From Flavobacterium sp. SUN052 (lineage in GTDB: Bacteria; Bacteroidota; Bacteroidia; Flavobacteriales; Flavobacteriaceae), in NCBI RefSeq assembly GCF_028867935.1, contig NZ_JAPQNS010000009.1, forward strand, positions 186,001 through 250,000: a stretch of DNA of 64,000 bases, given 5' to 3'. Under the pieces are notes generated by a model. It was not told the origin of the DNA and did no database searches. It worked only from the letters and a program-made list of their open reading frames with translations. This document shows positions 16,636-25,600 of the stretch, piece after piece (position 1 is the first letter of the stretch; every line of letters begins with the position of its first letter). The translations under genes were made by a program, and so were the position numbers.

Positions 16636-17853
16636 ATGTGTCTGCTCTTTTGCCTTCTGCCAGTGTCGCTATTGGCGCAGCCAACGCCCAACTTTCAGGT
16701 AGAAGTTGTCGACAATCAAATCAACATTGGTTACGGATTAGCAATCGGCGATGTTGATGGCGATCGTTTGCCTGACATCCTGATGGCCGATCAGCGCGAC
16801 ATTGTCTGGTATAAAAATCCTGGAGGTCGGCCATCCGGGGTTCGGCCATCCGACGGCCAACCATCCAGCAATAATACAGCTGACAAGCAGAACTCCCGCT
16901 GGACGCGTTATGTAATGGCTCGTAACCTCACTCCTCAGGACAACGTATGCATTGCCGCCCGTGACCTCAACGGCGATGGAAAGGTGGAAGTCGCCGTTGG
17001 CGCTGGCTGGAACCCAGCCGAAACAGCCGATAGCACCAAATCAGGTGCGGTGTTCTACCTGATCCGCCCCACCGACCCTACCCAAATCTGGGAACCTGTG
17101 CGCCTGCCACACGAAGTAACCACCCACCGGATGCGCTGGGTTCGCACTGGCCGGGCTAATTACCAGCTTGTGGTGGTACCGCTCCATGGCCTGGGTAACA
17201 AAAATGGAGAGGGGCGGGGCGTTCGAGTGTGGGGCTACGAATTCCCCGAAGATCCGCGTAGCCGCTGGAAACAACACCTGGTGGATTCGACGATGCACCT
17301 GACCCACAATTTTGAGGCTTGGGAAGATGGAAACAACACGAGCATGGTGTTAGGTGGAAAAGAAGGCGGCAAAGTCTTTACGTGGACATCTAAACGCTGG
17401 GTGCTAACCAACGCAGAGAAAATGGGCGTATCGGGTATGCAGGATATTGGCGAAATCAGACGGGGAGATGCGCGTCGGTTTATTGCCGCTGTACAACCCA
17501 TGCACGGTAACCGCCTGGTGGTGTACACACCGAACGCTGCCAAGAATCGCGATACGCTCAGCACTACCCTCAACCAGGGTCACGCTTTGGTGTGTGGTGA
17601 CTGGCTGGGTATGGGCCGCGATCAGATTGCCGTAGGTTGGCGTAACCCTAATGCGGAGGGCAAAGTGGGTACCCGACTCTTCAGGCCAGAACCCAACGGT
17701 AAATGGACCGAATTTTCCATTGATGACAGCGTGCGGATGGCCTGCGAAGATATGCAAACTGCTGACCTGGACGGTGATGGCGATCTGGACCTGATTGCCT
17801 CGGGCCGGGCCACGCTGAACGTGCTGATTTACTGGAACAAACGAATTCCTTAA
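16636..17853 (+). CDS. secreted FG-GAP/VCBS repeat protein
   Basis: 405 residues. The N-terminus MCLLFCLLPVSLLAQ is a signal peptide. FG-GAP-type calcium-binding repeats are seen at both ends: AIGDVDGDRLPDILMAD, ARDLNGDGKVEVAVGAGW and TADLDGDGDLDLIASGR, so a beta-propeller fold is likely. Near residues 60-80 a polar insertion (GGRPSGVRPSDGQPSSNN) is encoded by imperfect copies of CGGCCATCC and looks like a recent tandem expansion. Such proteins bind ligands or surfaces outside the cell; no enzymatic motif is visible. No T9SS sorting domain is seen at the C-terminus. Confidence 0.82.
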   Translation: MCLLFCLLPVSLLAQPTPNFQVEVVDNQINIGYGLAIGDVDGDRLPDILMADQRDIVWYKNPGGRPSGVRPSDGQPSSNNTADKQNSRWTRYVMARNLTPQDNVCIAARDLNGDGKVEVAVGAGWNPAETADSTKSGAVFYLIRPTDPTQIWEPVRLPHEVTTHRMRWVRTGRANYQLVVVPLHGLGNKNGEGRGVRVWGYEFPEDPRSRWKQHLVDSTMHLTHNFEAWEDGNNTSMVLGGKEGGKVFTWTSKRWVLTNAEKMGVSGMQDIGEIRRGDARRFIAAVQPMHGNRLVVYTPNAAKNRDTLSTTLNQGHALVCGDWLGMGRDQIAVGWRNPNAEGKVGTRLFRPEPNGKWTEFSIDDSVRMACEDMQTADLDGDGDLDLIASGRATLNVLIYWNKRIP

Positions 17854-17933
17854 CAGTGAATGTACTCTTTTAGCCTCACCAAACGAATAATTGGGATAAC
17901 ATCCCCTTGGTGATTCGAGTGATATTCGCTTTT

Positions 17934-18317
17934 CTAACGAATAATAAAGTGACAGGGGGTTTTTGTATCTTGACTCATATAAGAACCAAATATTTCGTCA
18001 ACTTGAGCGAAAAACAAACCTTCCTTTTGCCGAAGTGCCTCAATGCCCTCAACCACTAGTGGTAAATTCTTATCGTTTTCAGGTTCAATACTAATGGCAT
18101 CGGGAGCATATAGCTCATTTTGAATTTGCTCATACTGGTGCTGTTGAATCAGCTCGTAGTGTTTTTGGTAACCTGTTCTGTTGTCCTAGTAATTTGTTTT
18201 TGATTACCTGACAAAGGTCTTGCGGTACGTTGACGACAGTGTGTCAAGTGTAGAAGCGGTGGTTGAAATTAAATAACGCCCACGGCTTAGGACAATGCCG
18301 GCAAAGAGAGAAACCAT
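17934..18317 (-). pseudogene. possible decayed gene, two in-frame stops
   Basis: Read on the minus strand, an ATG at 18317 opens a 37-codon frame (MVSLFAGIVLSRG...) ending at a TAA (18206-18204). Eighteen bases on is a TAG (18188-18186) in the same frame, and the frame then stays open for 83 codons (DNRTGYQKHYELIQQ... to CHFIIR) until 17934. The 83-codon part has a protein-like composition but no plausible start codon of its own. I do not recognise a family. It may be a remnant of one gene broken by stops, or two unrelated short frames. This is the only content I see in the 17854-18340 gap. Confidence 0.35.
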
Positions 18318-18344
18318 AACGGTGGACCTACAAAATCAATTCAG

Positions 18345-18382
18345 AAGAATAATTGCCTTTGAGAGGCAATTATTCTTTTTTT
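18345..18382 (+). terminator. rho-independent terminator with no obvious gene upstream
   Basis: A perfect 14-base stem (18345-18358 with 18364-18377), a 5-base loop and a T tract on the plus strand. The nearest plus-strand gene ends about 490 bases upstream, so it may mark the end of an unannotated or lost transcript. Confidence 0.8.
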
Positions 18383-18438
18383 GTTAATATAAAGCCCACT
18401 TTCGTTCACATCTTTGTGGTGTTAATGATAATCTGAAC

Positions 18439-19167
18439 ATGATGAAGCTCAGCAATAATAAAATCTTGATTACAGGAGGTGCATCGGGCATTGGCTTGGG
18501 CCTTACAGAGCGCTTTGTCAAAGAAAATAATACCGTGATTATTTGCGGAAGGAGGGAGTCCGCTCTGCAAGAGGTAGCCGATAAGTACCCCTCTGTAATC
18601 ACAAAAACCTGTGATTTATCCGTTGCTGAAGAAAGACAAAATTTGTATCAGTGGATAGCATCCGAACACAGCGACCTAACGGTGTTGGTAAACAATGCTG
18701 GAATTCAGCAGTGGATGTCGGTTTCGGATGATGATTTTTTTGAGCGGGCAAAACAGGAACTTGCGGTAAATGTGGAGGCCCCGCTTCATCTGACCAGCCT
18801 TTTTATGAAGCTGCCATCCCTGAACACGGTTATTAACGTAACATCGGGTTTGGCGTTTGTGCCGCTGACCAAAGTACCGGTTTACTCGGCTACCAAAGCA
18901 TTCTTTCACTCATTCACCTTGTCGTTACGGGCATTATTGAATGCCAAAGGCATTGACGTAATTGAAATAATTCCCCCTGCGCTTAATACTGATCTGGGTG
19001 GGAAGGGGCTGCACGACTACGCCCCGCCCGTGAGCGATTTTGTTAACGCAGTTTTTGAGCAATTGGCGCAGGGCAAAACCGAGCTGACATTTGGCTTTAG
19101 CGAGGCAATGACCAAAGCTACGCCTGATGATTTGCGCAATGCCTTCAACCGAATGAATGCGATTTAG
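18439..19167 (+). CDS. short-chain dehydrogenase/reductase (DltE-like)
   Basis: 242 residues of the classical SDR fold. TGGASGIGLGL (residues about 11-21) is the NAD(P) glycine motif, CGRRES suggests NADPH preference, VLVNNAG is the structural motif, and the catalytic set is Ser in NVTSG and VYSATK (Tyr-x-x-x-Lys). The group resembles DltE-type oxidoreductases, whose substrates are mostly unknown. A GNAT acetyltransferase follows 15 bases later and is probably cotranscribed. A strong terminator lies 57 bases upstream, so the gene likely has its own promoter. Confidence 0.88.
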   Translation: MMKLSNNKILITGGASGIGLGLTERFVKENNTVIICGRRESALQEVADKYPSVITKTCDLSVAEERQNLYQWIASEHSDLTVLVNNAGIQQWMSVSDDDFFERAKQELAVNVEAPLHLTSLFMKLPSLNTVINVTSGLAFVPLTKVPVYSATKAFFHSFTLSLRALLNAKGIDVIEIIPPALNTDLGGKGLHDYAPPVSDFVNAVFEQLAQGKTELTFGFSEAMTKATPDDLRNAFNRMNAI

Positions 19168-19182
19168 TAATTCCTTTTTTAC

Positions 19183-19674
19183 ATGATTAGAGCCTCTGAA
19201 CTAACCGACTTACCTGCCATTTTCGCAATTATTAATGATTCTGCACAGGCGTATAAAGGCGTAATTCCGGCCGACAGGTGGCGGGAACCCTACATGACTT
19301 GGGAAGAATTGACTGGCCAAATCAGCGATGGGGTTCAGTTTTGGTGCTACGTGAGCAACGGCACAATTGCCGGTGTGATGGGTATTCAAGTGAAAAGTGA
19401 TGTCACGCTTATTCGGCACGCTTACGTGCGTACGCAAGATCGGAACAAAGGCATTGGCAGTAAACTGCTAAATCATCTCTGCCAAATGGCCACCACACCT
19501 ATTCTGATTGGCACCTGGGCAGATGCTGTTTGGGCTATACGATTTTATCAGAACCACGGCTTTAGGTTGTTGGTCGGTCCTGAAAAAGATACCTTGCTGA
19601 GAACTTATTGGAACATACCCGACCGGCAGGTGGAGACCTCGGTGGTATTGACTAATGCTTTAGCCACTCCTTAA
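19183..19674 (+). CDS. GNAT family N-acetyltransferase
   Basis: 163 residues. The acetyl-CoA pyrophosphate-binding motif A is HAYVRTQDRNKGIGSKLLNH (about residues 84-103, core RNKGIG), and the C-terminal part AVWAIRFYQNHGFRLL is the usual motif B. N-terminal IRASELTDLPAIFAIINDSA is the alpha1-alpha2 region of these enzymes. Small-molecule or protein acetylation is possible; the acceptor cannot be deduced. The last 23 bases overlap the convergent small membrane protein gene. Confidence 0.87.
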   Translation: MIRASELTDLPAIFAIINDSAQAYKGVIPADRWREPYMTWEELTGQISDGVQFWCYVSNGTIAGVMGIQVKSDVTLIRHAYVRTQDRNKGIGSKLLNHLCQMATTPILIGTWADAVWAIRFYQNHGFRLLVGPEKDTLLRTYWNIPDRQVETSVVLTNALATP

Positions 19675-19858
19675 AACTAATAGGTCGCAGCGTAAGCCAA
19701 CTATGGAGGATAGACAGCGACAGGGTAATCAGTAAGCCTAAAAATAGTGTTGTTGCTCTCCCTTTCAGGTTTGTGGCCCCAATATAAACTACCGCAGTTG
19801 CCACAATTGCTACTGCAATGGTTAACGTAATTGCTATTTTTAGAAGCCGCGTTTTCAT
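19652..19858 (-). CDS. small two-helix membrane protein, unknown
   Basis: 68 residues with two clear hydrophobic segments (about 7-27 and 38-54), a basic start MKTRLLK and a charged end. No family recognised. It is encoded in the gap between the convergent GNAT and the ALDH gene, 28 bases upstream of nothing else on its strand except the ALDH further away, and overlaps the GNAT end by 23 bases. The composition looks like a real small membrane protein, but the support is only the frame and its hydrophobic pattern. Confidence 0.5.
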   Translation of the reverse strand: MKTRLLKIAITLTIAVAIVATAVVYIGATNLKGRATTLFLGLLITLSLSILHSWLTLRPISFKEWLKH

Positions 19859-19886
19859 TCGTTGTTGGTTGTTGCCTGTTTGCTGA

Positions 19887-21320
19887 TCAAAGTTTCTTGA
19901 CTAGGAAGCTAATCAGCTTCTGAATCTTGTCGGTGTAGGGCGGGTAAATAAAACGGGACGTGCCGAAATCACGCTTAATAACCCCCCGCATATTCGACAG
20001 TTCCTGGAAGCCAAAATACCCGTTGGCCTTGCCAATACCGCTGTTATTGACTCCGCCAAATGGAATTTCCATGTGGCCAAACTGCCACATCAGGTCGTTG
20101 ATCACCGTATCGCCCGCCGTTGTGCGCTCCATGAAATAGTCGATATTCTGGCGGCTCTTGCTCTGAATGTACAGGGCTAACGGCTTCTCGCGGCTGTTGA
20201 TGGCGCGGAGGGCTTCGTCACGTTCGCGGTAGGAAACAACCGGTAGTACCGGCCCGAAGATTTCCTCTTGCATAATAGCCATATCGTCTGAAACGCCCTC
20301 GACTACGGTGGGGGCAATGAAGTTTTCGTCGCTATTCATTTGGCCTCCCAGCGTTACAGTTGCTCCCTTCTGTACGGCATCGTCGATCAGGTTGCGCACC
20401 CGCTGAAAATGGCGGTTGTTCACAATGCGGCAGTAGTTATCCGATTGTTCAATGTCTTCCTGTCCGTCGGCTTTGTACATTTTCTGCACCGAATCGCGAA
20501 ACGCCTGCATAAACGACTCCTTGATCGACTCATGCACCAGCAGATAATCGGGTGCAATGCAGGTTTGTCCGTTGTTAAAATACTTGCCCCAGGCGATCTG
20601 TTCGGCGGCTGTTTTAACGTTAGCTGTTTCGTCGACAATAACCGGCGATTTGCCACCAAGTTCGAGCGTAACCGAGGCCAAATGTTTGGCTGCTGCGGTC
20701 ATCACAATTTTGCCAACGGCTGGGCTGCCCGTAAAGAATATGTGGTTGAACGGCAGTTCCAGCAAGCGCGCAGCCACGGTGGAATCCCCCTCGAACACGG
20801 CCACTTCTTCAATGGGAAATAACTCCTGTATCATGCTTTTGATTGCTTTGGATACATTAGGAGTCATTTCAGATGGTTTCAGCATGGTTACGTTGCCCGT
20901 GGCAATGGCCGTGACAAGGGGTTTTATAGCCAGACCAAAAGGGTAGTTCCAAGGCGAAATAATCAGAATATTGCCCTTTGGCTCGTGGTTTACGTAAGCG
21001 CGTGTGCCCACCAGGGGGAGAGGCGTTGGAACCCGTTTGGGTTTCATCCAATCCTTCAAATGTTTGGTAGTATGCTTTATTTCATAGTACAAAGCGCCCA
21101 GATCACCCAACAACACCTCAGAGGCTGGCTTGCGAAAGTCGGCATACATCGCTTCTATGAGCGTTTCCTCATTATCCTGAATCCATTGGTGAATACGTTG
21201 TATCCGCTCAATTCGCTCTTTGGCGGTGGTCAATGCCATTTGAGGAGCATGCCGACGTTGGGTCGCAAAAACCGCCTGAATGTCGTCTTGCTGAGCTATT
21301 TCTGGAGAAGCAGTTGTCAT
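19887..21320 (-). CDS. aldehyde dehydrogenase (class 3-like)
   Basis: 477 residues, the size of NAD(P)-dependent class 3 or coniferyl/fatty-aldehyde dehydrogenases, which oxidise aldehydes to acids. ISPWNYPFGLAIKP and MLKPSE form the cofactor pocket, FFTGSPAVGK the glycine motif, LELGGKSP carries the general base Glu220 and NNGQTCIAPDY the nucleophile Cys254; EEIFGPVLPV and FGGVNNSGIG follow. The C-terminal KLISFLVKKL is hydrophobic and basic, as in membrane-associated members. A -7 box lies 38 bases upstream. The regulator gene at 21439 is divergent and could control it, but that is inference from position only. Confidence 0.92.
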   Translation of the reverse strand: MTTASPEIAQQDDIQAVFATQRRHAPQMALTTAKERIERIQRIHQWIQDNEETLIEAMYADFRKPASEVLLGDLGALYYEIKHTTKHLKDWMKPKRVPTPLPLVGTRAYVNHEPKGNILIISPWNYPFGLAIKPLVTAIATGNVTMLKPSEMTPNVSKAIKSMIQELFPIEEVAVFEGDSTVAARLLELPFNHIFFTGSPAVGKIVMTAAAKHLASVTLELGGKSPVIVDETANVKTAAEQIAWGKYFNNGQTCIAPDYLLVHESIKESFMQAFRDSVQKMYKADGQEDIEQSDNYCRIVNNRHFQRVRNLIDDAVQKGATVTLGGQMNSDENFIAPTVVEGVSDDMAIMQEEIFGPVLPVVSYRERDEALRAINSREKPLALYIQSKSRQNIDYFMERTTAGDTVINDLMWQFGHMEIPFGGVNNSGIGKANGYFGFQELSNMRGVIKRDFGTSRFIYPPYTDKIQKLISFLVKKL

Positions 21321-21357
21321 GTTGTTTGTTGAATACTCATTCGTATCAATAAAAATA

Positions 21358-21365
21358 CAAAAATA
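21358..21365 (-). promoter_or_regulatory. probable -7 promoter box of the ALDH gene
   Basis: On the minus strand this reads TATTTTTG, an exact match to TAnnTTTG, 38 bases before the ALDH ATG. No clear -33 element was seen. Confidence 0.5.
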
Positions 21366-21388
21366 TACCGGCCAAATTCAATTTTTAT

Positions 21389-21419
21389 GTTTTAGCAAAA
21401 GTCGTATGTTTACTAAAAC
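21389..21419. promoter_or_regulatory. 7-base inverted repeat in the ALDH/XRE divergent region, possible operator
   Basis: GTTTTAG (21389-21395) and CTAAAAC (21413-21419) are perfect reverse complements with 17 bases between. The pair sits 20 bases before the XRE start and 24 bases beyond the ALDH -7 box, a plausible binding site for the adjacent regulator. Confidence 0.35.
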
Positions 21420-21438
21420 TTTTTAGCAATCGCCCTTT

Positions 21439-22686
21439 ATGAGCCTTGTGAGCGAGAATATCCGGTATTTACGCAAACTTAACGGACTAACACAGGAACA
21501 ATTTGCCCGCCGATTAGGGATCAAACGGTCGTTGGTAGGTGCCTACGAAGAAGCCCGCGCGAATCCGAACCCAAACAATATGATTTCTATTGCGAAAGCG
21601 TTCAACGTGTCGGTCGAGAATTTGCAGCGGCACGATTTACGTAAACTTCGCGAAACGCCCAATTTGTCATTTGACCGACGGTCAGTAGATACTGGCGCGT
21701 CGGGCCGGAGTACGATTGATCGGTTTGCCGACGCTGGCAACAGTATTCCATCGCGGTCAATTTTCCGCGAACGGGACTCTGATGCCTCCGACGACCAGCT
21801 TTTCTCGGATGAACCACTACCCAATAATAGTCCTAACCAGTCTAGGCCCGATTTGTCGGATGTGCCAAAACCGCTGGCATCGGTGTTGGAAAAATACTAC
21901 CGGGCTCCCTCGGCGGTGCCGACCCCAGCAGGTCCGCAACAAGCCACTAACATGCGCTTTGATCCGCCGGTGATCATTGACCCCGTACGCCCGGACCGAA
22001 ACAACGGACCGGAAAGAGGACAGCCGCAGCCGGGTGGTTCCGGTCAAAATCCGGTATCCGATCGTGCCCCGTTTGAGGTGCGCCCAGTGGCACCGGTTGC
22101 TCCACCCACAGTTCCCCCTGCGCCCAGCCAGAAGCCAGCACCTCCTATTGAACCCCTTACGTTCAACAACGCGTTTGAGCAGGCTCCGGCAACTGCGCCA
22201 TCCCGCGACGACAGCAGCTTACCATCCATTCCGTTGGTGATGCAATACCAGTTCAACGAATATGCTCAACGGCATCAGCAACACGAATACATCAATCGGC
22301 TGCCGTCGCTCCGCTTGCCGACCTTACCCGTGGGTCATTATCGGGCTTTCGAGGCCGACGCTGATTTTCCGATGCCGGGTGCATTGCTGATCGGGCAGTT
22401 TGTGCGCAACTGGTTCGACATTGCCGATGGAAAGCTGTACGTGCTGATGCTGAATCAGGGCCTGATTTGCCGACGAGTATTTAACCAGGTGAAAATTAAG
22501 GGTACCCTGCTTCTGACTGCCGACCGCCCCAGCGTGCCAAGCCGTGAGATACCACTCAAGGATGTGCGCGAAATGTGGGAAGTAAGCGCCTTCTTTAGTC
22601 AGCAACTCCCCGAGCCAGCTCCCAACCTCGACCGGATGCGGCAACTGGTAGAAGAAATGCGGTTCGAAGTCGAACGGATCAAGTAG
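21439..22686 (+). CDS. XRE-family HTH regulator with long proline-rich linker and C-terminal domain
   Basis: 415 residues. The N-terminal 60 form a lambda-repressor-like helix-turn-helix (ENIRYLRKLNGLTQEQFARR, GIKRSLVGAYEEARANPN). Residues about 80-260 are low in hydrophobic residues and rich in Pro, Asp and Arg, so probably disordered. The C-terminal 150 (SLRLPTLPVGHYRAFEADAD, then GALLIGQFVRNWFDIADGKL and GLICRRVFNQVKIKG) look like a beta-rich domain that recalls S24/LexA-like regulator C-termini in layout, but no Ser-Lys pair in the right context is evident. It may be an effector or dimerisation domain. Convergent with the helicase gene, 3 bases apart. Confidence 0.75.
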   Translation: MSLVSENIRYLRKLNGLTQEQFARRLGIKRSLVGAYEEARANPNPNNMISIAKAFNVSVENLQRHDLRKLRETPNLSFDRRSVDTGASGRSTIDRFADAGNSIPSRSIFRERDSDASDDQLFSDEPLPNNSPNQSRPDLSDVPKPLASVLEKYYRAPSAVPTPAGPQQATNMRFDPPVIIDPVRPDRNNGPERGQPQPGGSGQNPVSDRAPFEVRPVAPVAPPTVPPAPSQKPAPPIEPLTFNNAFEQAPATAPSRDDSSLPSIPLVMQYQFNEYAQRHQQHEYINRLPSLRLPTLPVGHYRAFEADADFPMPGALLIGQFVRNWFDIADGKLYVLMLNQGLICRRVFNQVKIKGTLLLTADRPSVPSREIPLKDVREMWEVSAFFSQQLPEPAPNLDRMRQLVEEMRFEVERIK

Positions 22687-22689
22687 AGG

Positions 22690-25600
22690 TCATACCATCA
22701 CCACATACGGCCGCTCTGCCAGATACACTAACCGGCCTTCAACGGTGCCGTATCCCATCTGGTGGTATAGATCTACAAAGTACCGAAGGCTACCAGCATC
22801 TTTGTCGGTAAGACTTGGAACGCTGGCATATTGCACCAGGACCAGATCGCCGGGCGCGCGGTGAACCACCCGGTGTGGGGCGCCATGCAGTTGACTGCCC
22901 GCAGCCCGCTGTGGGCTCAATACGCTCCGGTCGGTATCGATACGAAGTTTGGGGTTGAATACGTCGAGTAAGTCGGGGTGCATTACAATCTGGGCAAGTT
23001 GGTGGCGGAGATCATCGGTTTCGGCCCGGCGTAGTAAACCTTCGCTCACCAACTGGCGGATTGTTTTATCCACATCACCCGGCCCTTTTATCAGGCTCAG
23101 GGCTGCCACTAATTTCCGGTCGCGGTCGCGGGTGCGTTCAAACGTGCGCACGTCGAACACCCGTTCGGCCTGTCGCCGGAGTTGTAGTTCCTGCTTGCGG
23201 TGGCCACTCACCACTTCATCCAGAATAATCTCGTCGGTGTAGTGTTTGCGTGGGATATGGTCGAAGGAGTCGGGGCAGTTCGACAGCACATAACTACTCT
23301 GATCGGCCTGCCAGCCGCAACCGGTGCCCCGGGCTTCGTCGCTGTTGAGGTATTCGTAGAGCCAGTAGCTAACTGTTTTTTGCGCGTCCTTTTTGTGCCA
23401 ATCCATATGTTGTCCAATTACATAGAGACGATCAGTAGGGCGGGTAAAGGCCACGTACATCAGGTTCATGTTTTCCAGAAACGAGCGCGTCATTTCCTCC
23501 TGATATTGCTGATACAAGCCATTAGGCAGATTTTCCAGCTTACCGCTGATGCGAACTGGGGCGTGGTTCAGTCGCATCTTTTCGCCCGTACCGAGTTGGT
23601 GAGTAAAAAACTCTGAAGATACTGGCGCCAGATCAAGCCATAAATCGCCCATTGGGGTAACGGCCCAGTTCGCAAACGGAATAATCACCACCGGGTACTC
23701 CAACCCTTTCGATTTGTGGATTGTCTGAATGCTCACCGCGTTGGTGTTGGCCGCTTCTCCTACCGAAACTTTCTTTTGGGCATTGGTCCAATAAAGCAAA
23801 AAATCAGCCAGGTGGCCACTCTGTTTATGGCTGAATGTCAGTACTTCATCCAAGAAGCGGTACAGGAATGGCGCATCGTCGGCCTGATCGAACAAGCCGA
23901 ACTGGTACATCAGTTTCTCGCCCAGCTCATAGGCGTTCAACTGCCGGAGTGCATGCGGATCAAGTGCGTGACCGAAGCTTTGGAGATAGCCGTAAATGGC
24001 ATCGGTATCACTGGACTCAGCCACCTCGCGCAACTCCACTGTGAGCGATTCATCGGGCATCAGACCTCGCACTACGCGGCTATATAAGTACAGCATTTCA
24101 TAGCGAAGCAGCACCTGGTCGGGGCGCATCAGTACCTGCATTAGCGTCACCACTAGGCGCACCGAATCCGCATATTGCAGCGACAATGAATCCGCAGACA
24201 CAAGGGGAATTCCCCGACTGTTGAGTTCATTGGCGAGTGCTTTGGCCTGATCTTTTTTGCGGCACAAAATAGCGATGTCGCGGTACTGGTAGCCATCGGC
24301 CATTGCCTGTTCCAGATGCTCAATCGTTTTCATGAGCATCACCCCCGTAAGGTCGGTAGCATCCTCGCTCAGGTCAGTGGCTCCATCGGGCTTGCGAACA
24401 AAATCGATCTGTACATGGCCTACTTTGCGGGCTTTGGGTGAGGGTTGCTGATGGAACTGTTTAGCCGCATCAAACACCTCTGTAATCTTGCCATGTTGTG
24501 ATTCGAACCGGCGGGCGGCAAACTCAAAAAACTGGTTGTTGAACTGAACAATGGGTTCGGCGCTCCGCCAGTTGGTGTCCAGCACTTCGTCCTGCAAATG
24601 TTCAGCCAACATGCCTATTCGCTCCGCCGTGAACGAGTCGGGGTCACCCGTCATGCGGGTATGGGCTGATTGTAGGGCAGGAAGGTCTTTCCGGTGCAGG
24701 GCTACAATCTGGTCCATATCGCCCCCCCGAAAGCGGTAAATAGCCTGTTTGCCATCGCCCACTGCCAGATTAAAATGCCCGGCAGCCAGTGCATTGTCAA
24801 GGAGGGGAAGCAGGTTGGCGAATTGTAATTTAGACGTATCCTGAAACTCGTCGATCAGAATATGGTGGTACTTGGTGCCAAGTCGCTCGTACAGAAACGG
24901 TACGGGTTCGGTGGCTACGATGCCCAGAATCCGTTTGTTAAACTCTGAAATATGCACCCGGCCATCTTTACGTAACAGGTCATCGAACTCCACGCGAATC
25001 TGTTTCAGCAGTGCCAGTTTCTGAAGGTGTGGCGTCAGACATTCAAATAGCACCACCTGGCTCAGGCGTTCCTCGCGAATGGTCTGAATCTGTACCAAAC
25101 AGGCTCGGAGATGATCGGATATTCCGTCAATTGAATCCTTTATATCCTGTGCGGTTTTCTTTCCGTACCAGGCATCGTTTTCAATGGCATCCTCTACTCT
25201 TTTTCCGGCTTCTTTACGCCAATCGCCATTGGCAATTGCCTGGATGTAGCCCGCAACGCCCGCTTTCCCGAAACTGAATTCGGCTTCCGACAAACCAGCC
25301 TGCGTAATTGTTTCCCAGGCCGATGCGCCAGCAGCAATAATTTCTGCTTCCACTTCTTTAGCGTAATGCATCATCCGGTCACGCATCGAGCGGATGGCCG
25401 TCGGAGTGAGTTCTTGCACACTTTGTACGGCGTCGTAATGCTGGTCGGAGGTGAGGTGATTTCCAAACCGGCGGAGGGCTTCGGGGAGATTATTCCAGCT
25501 CTCGCCCTCCGCAGCCGTTTCGCGGTAGTACTGCTTTAACACATCCGTGATCTCTTCCATCTGGTCGCCCCCCGCTTTCTCAATGAGGTTGTCCACGGCC

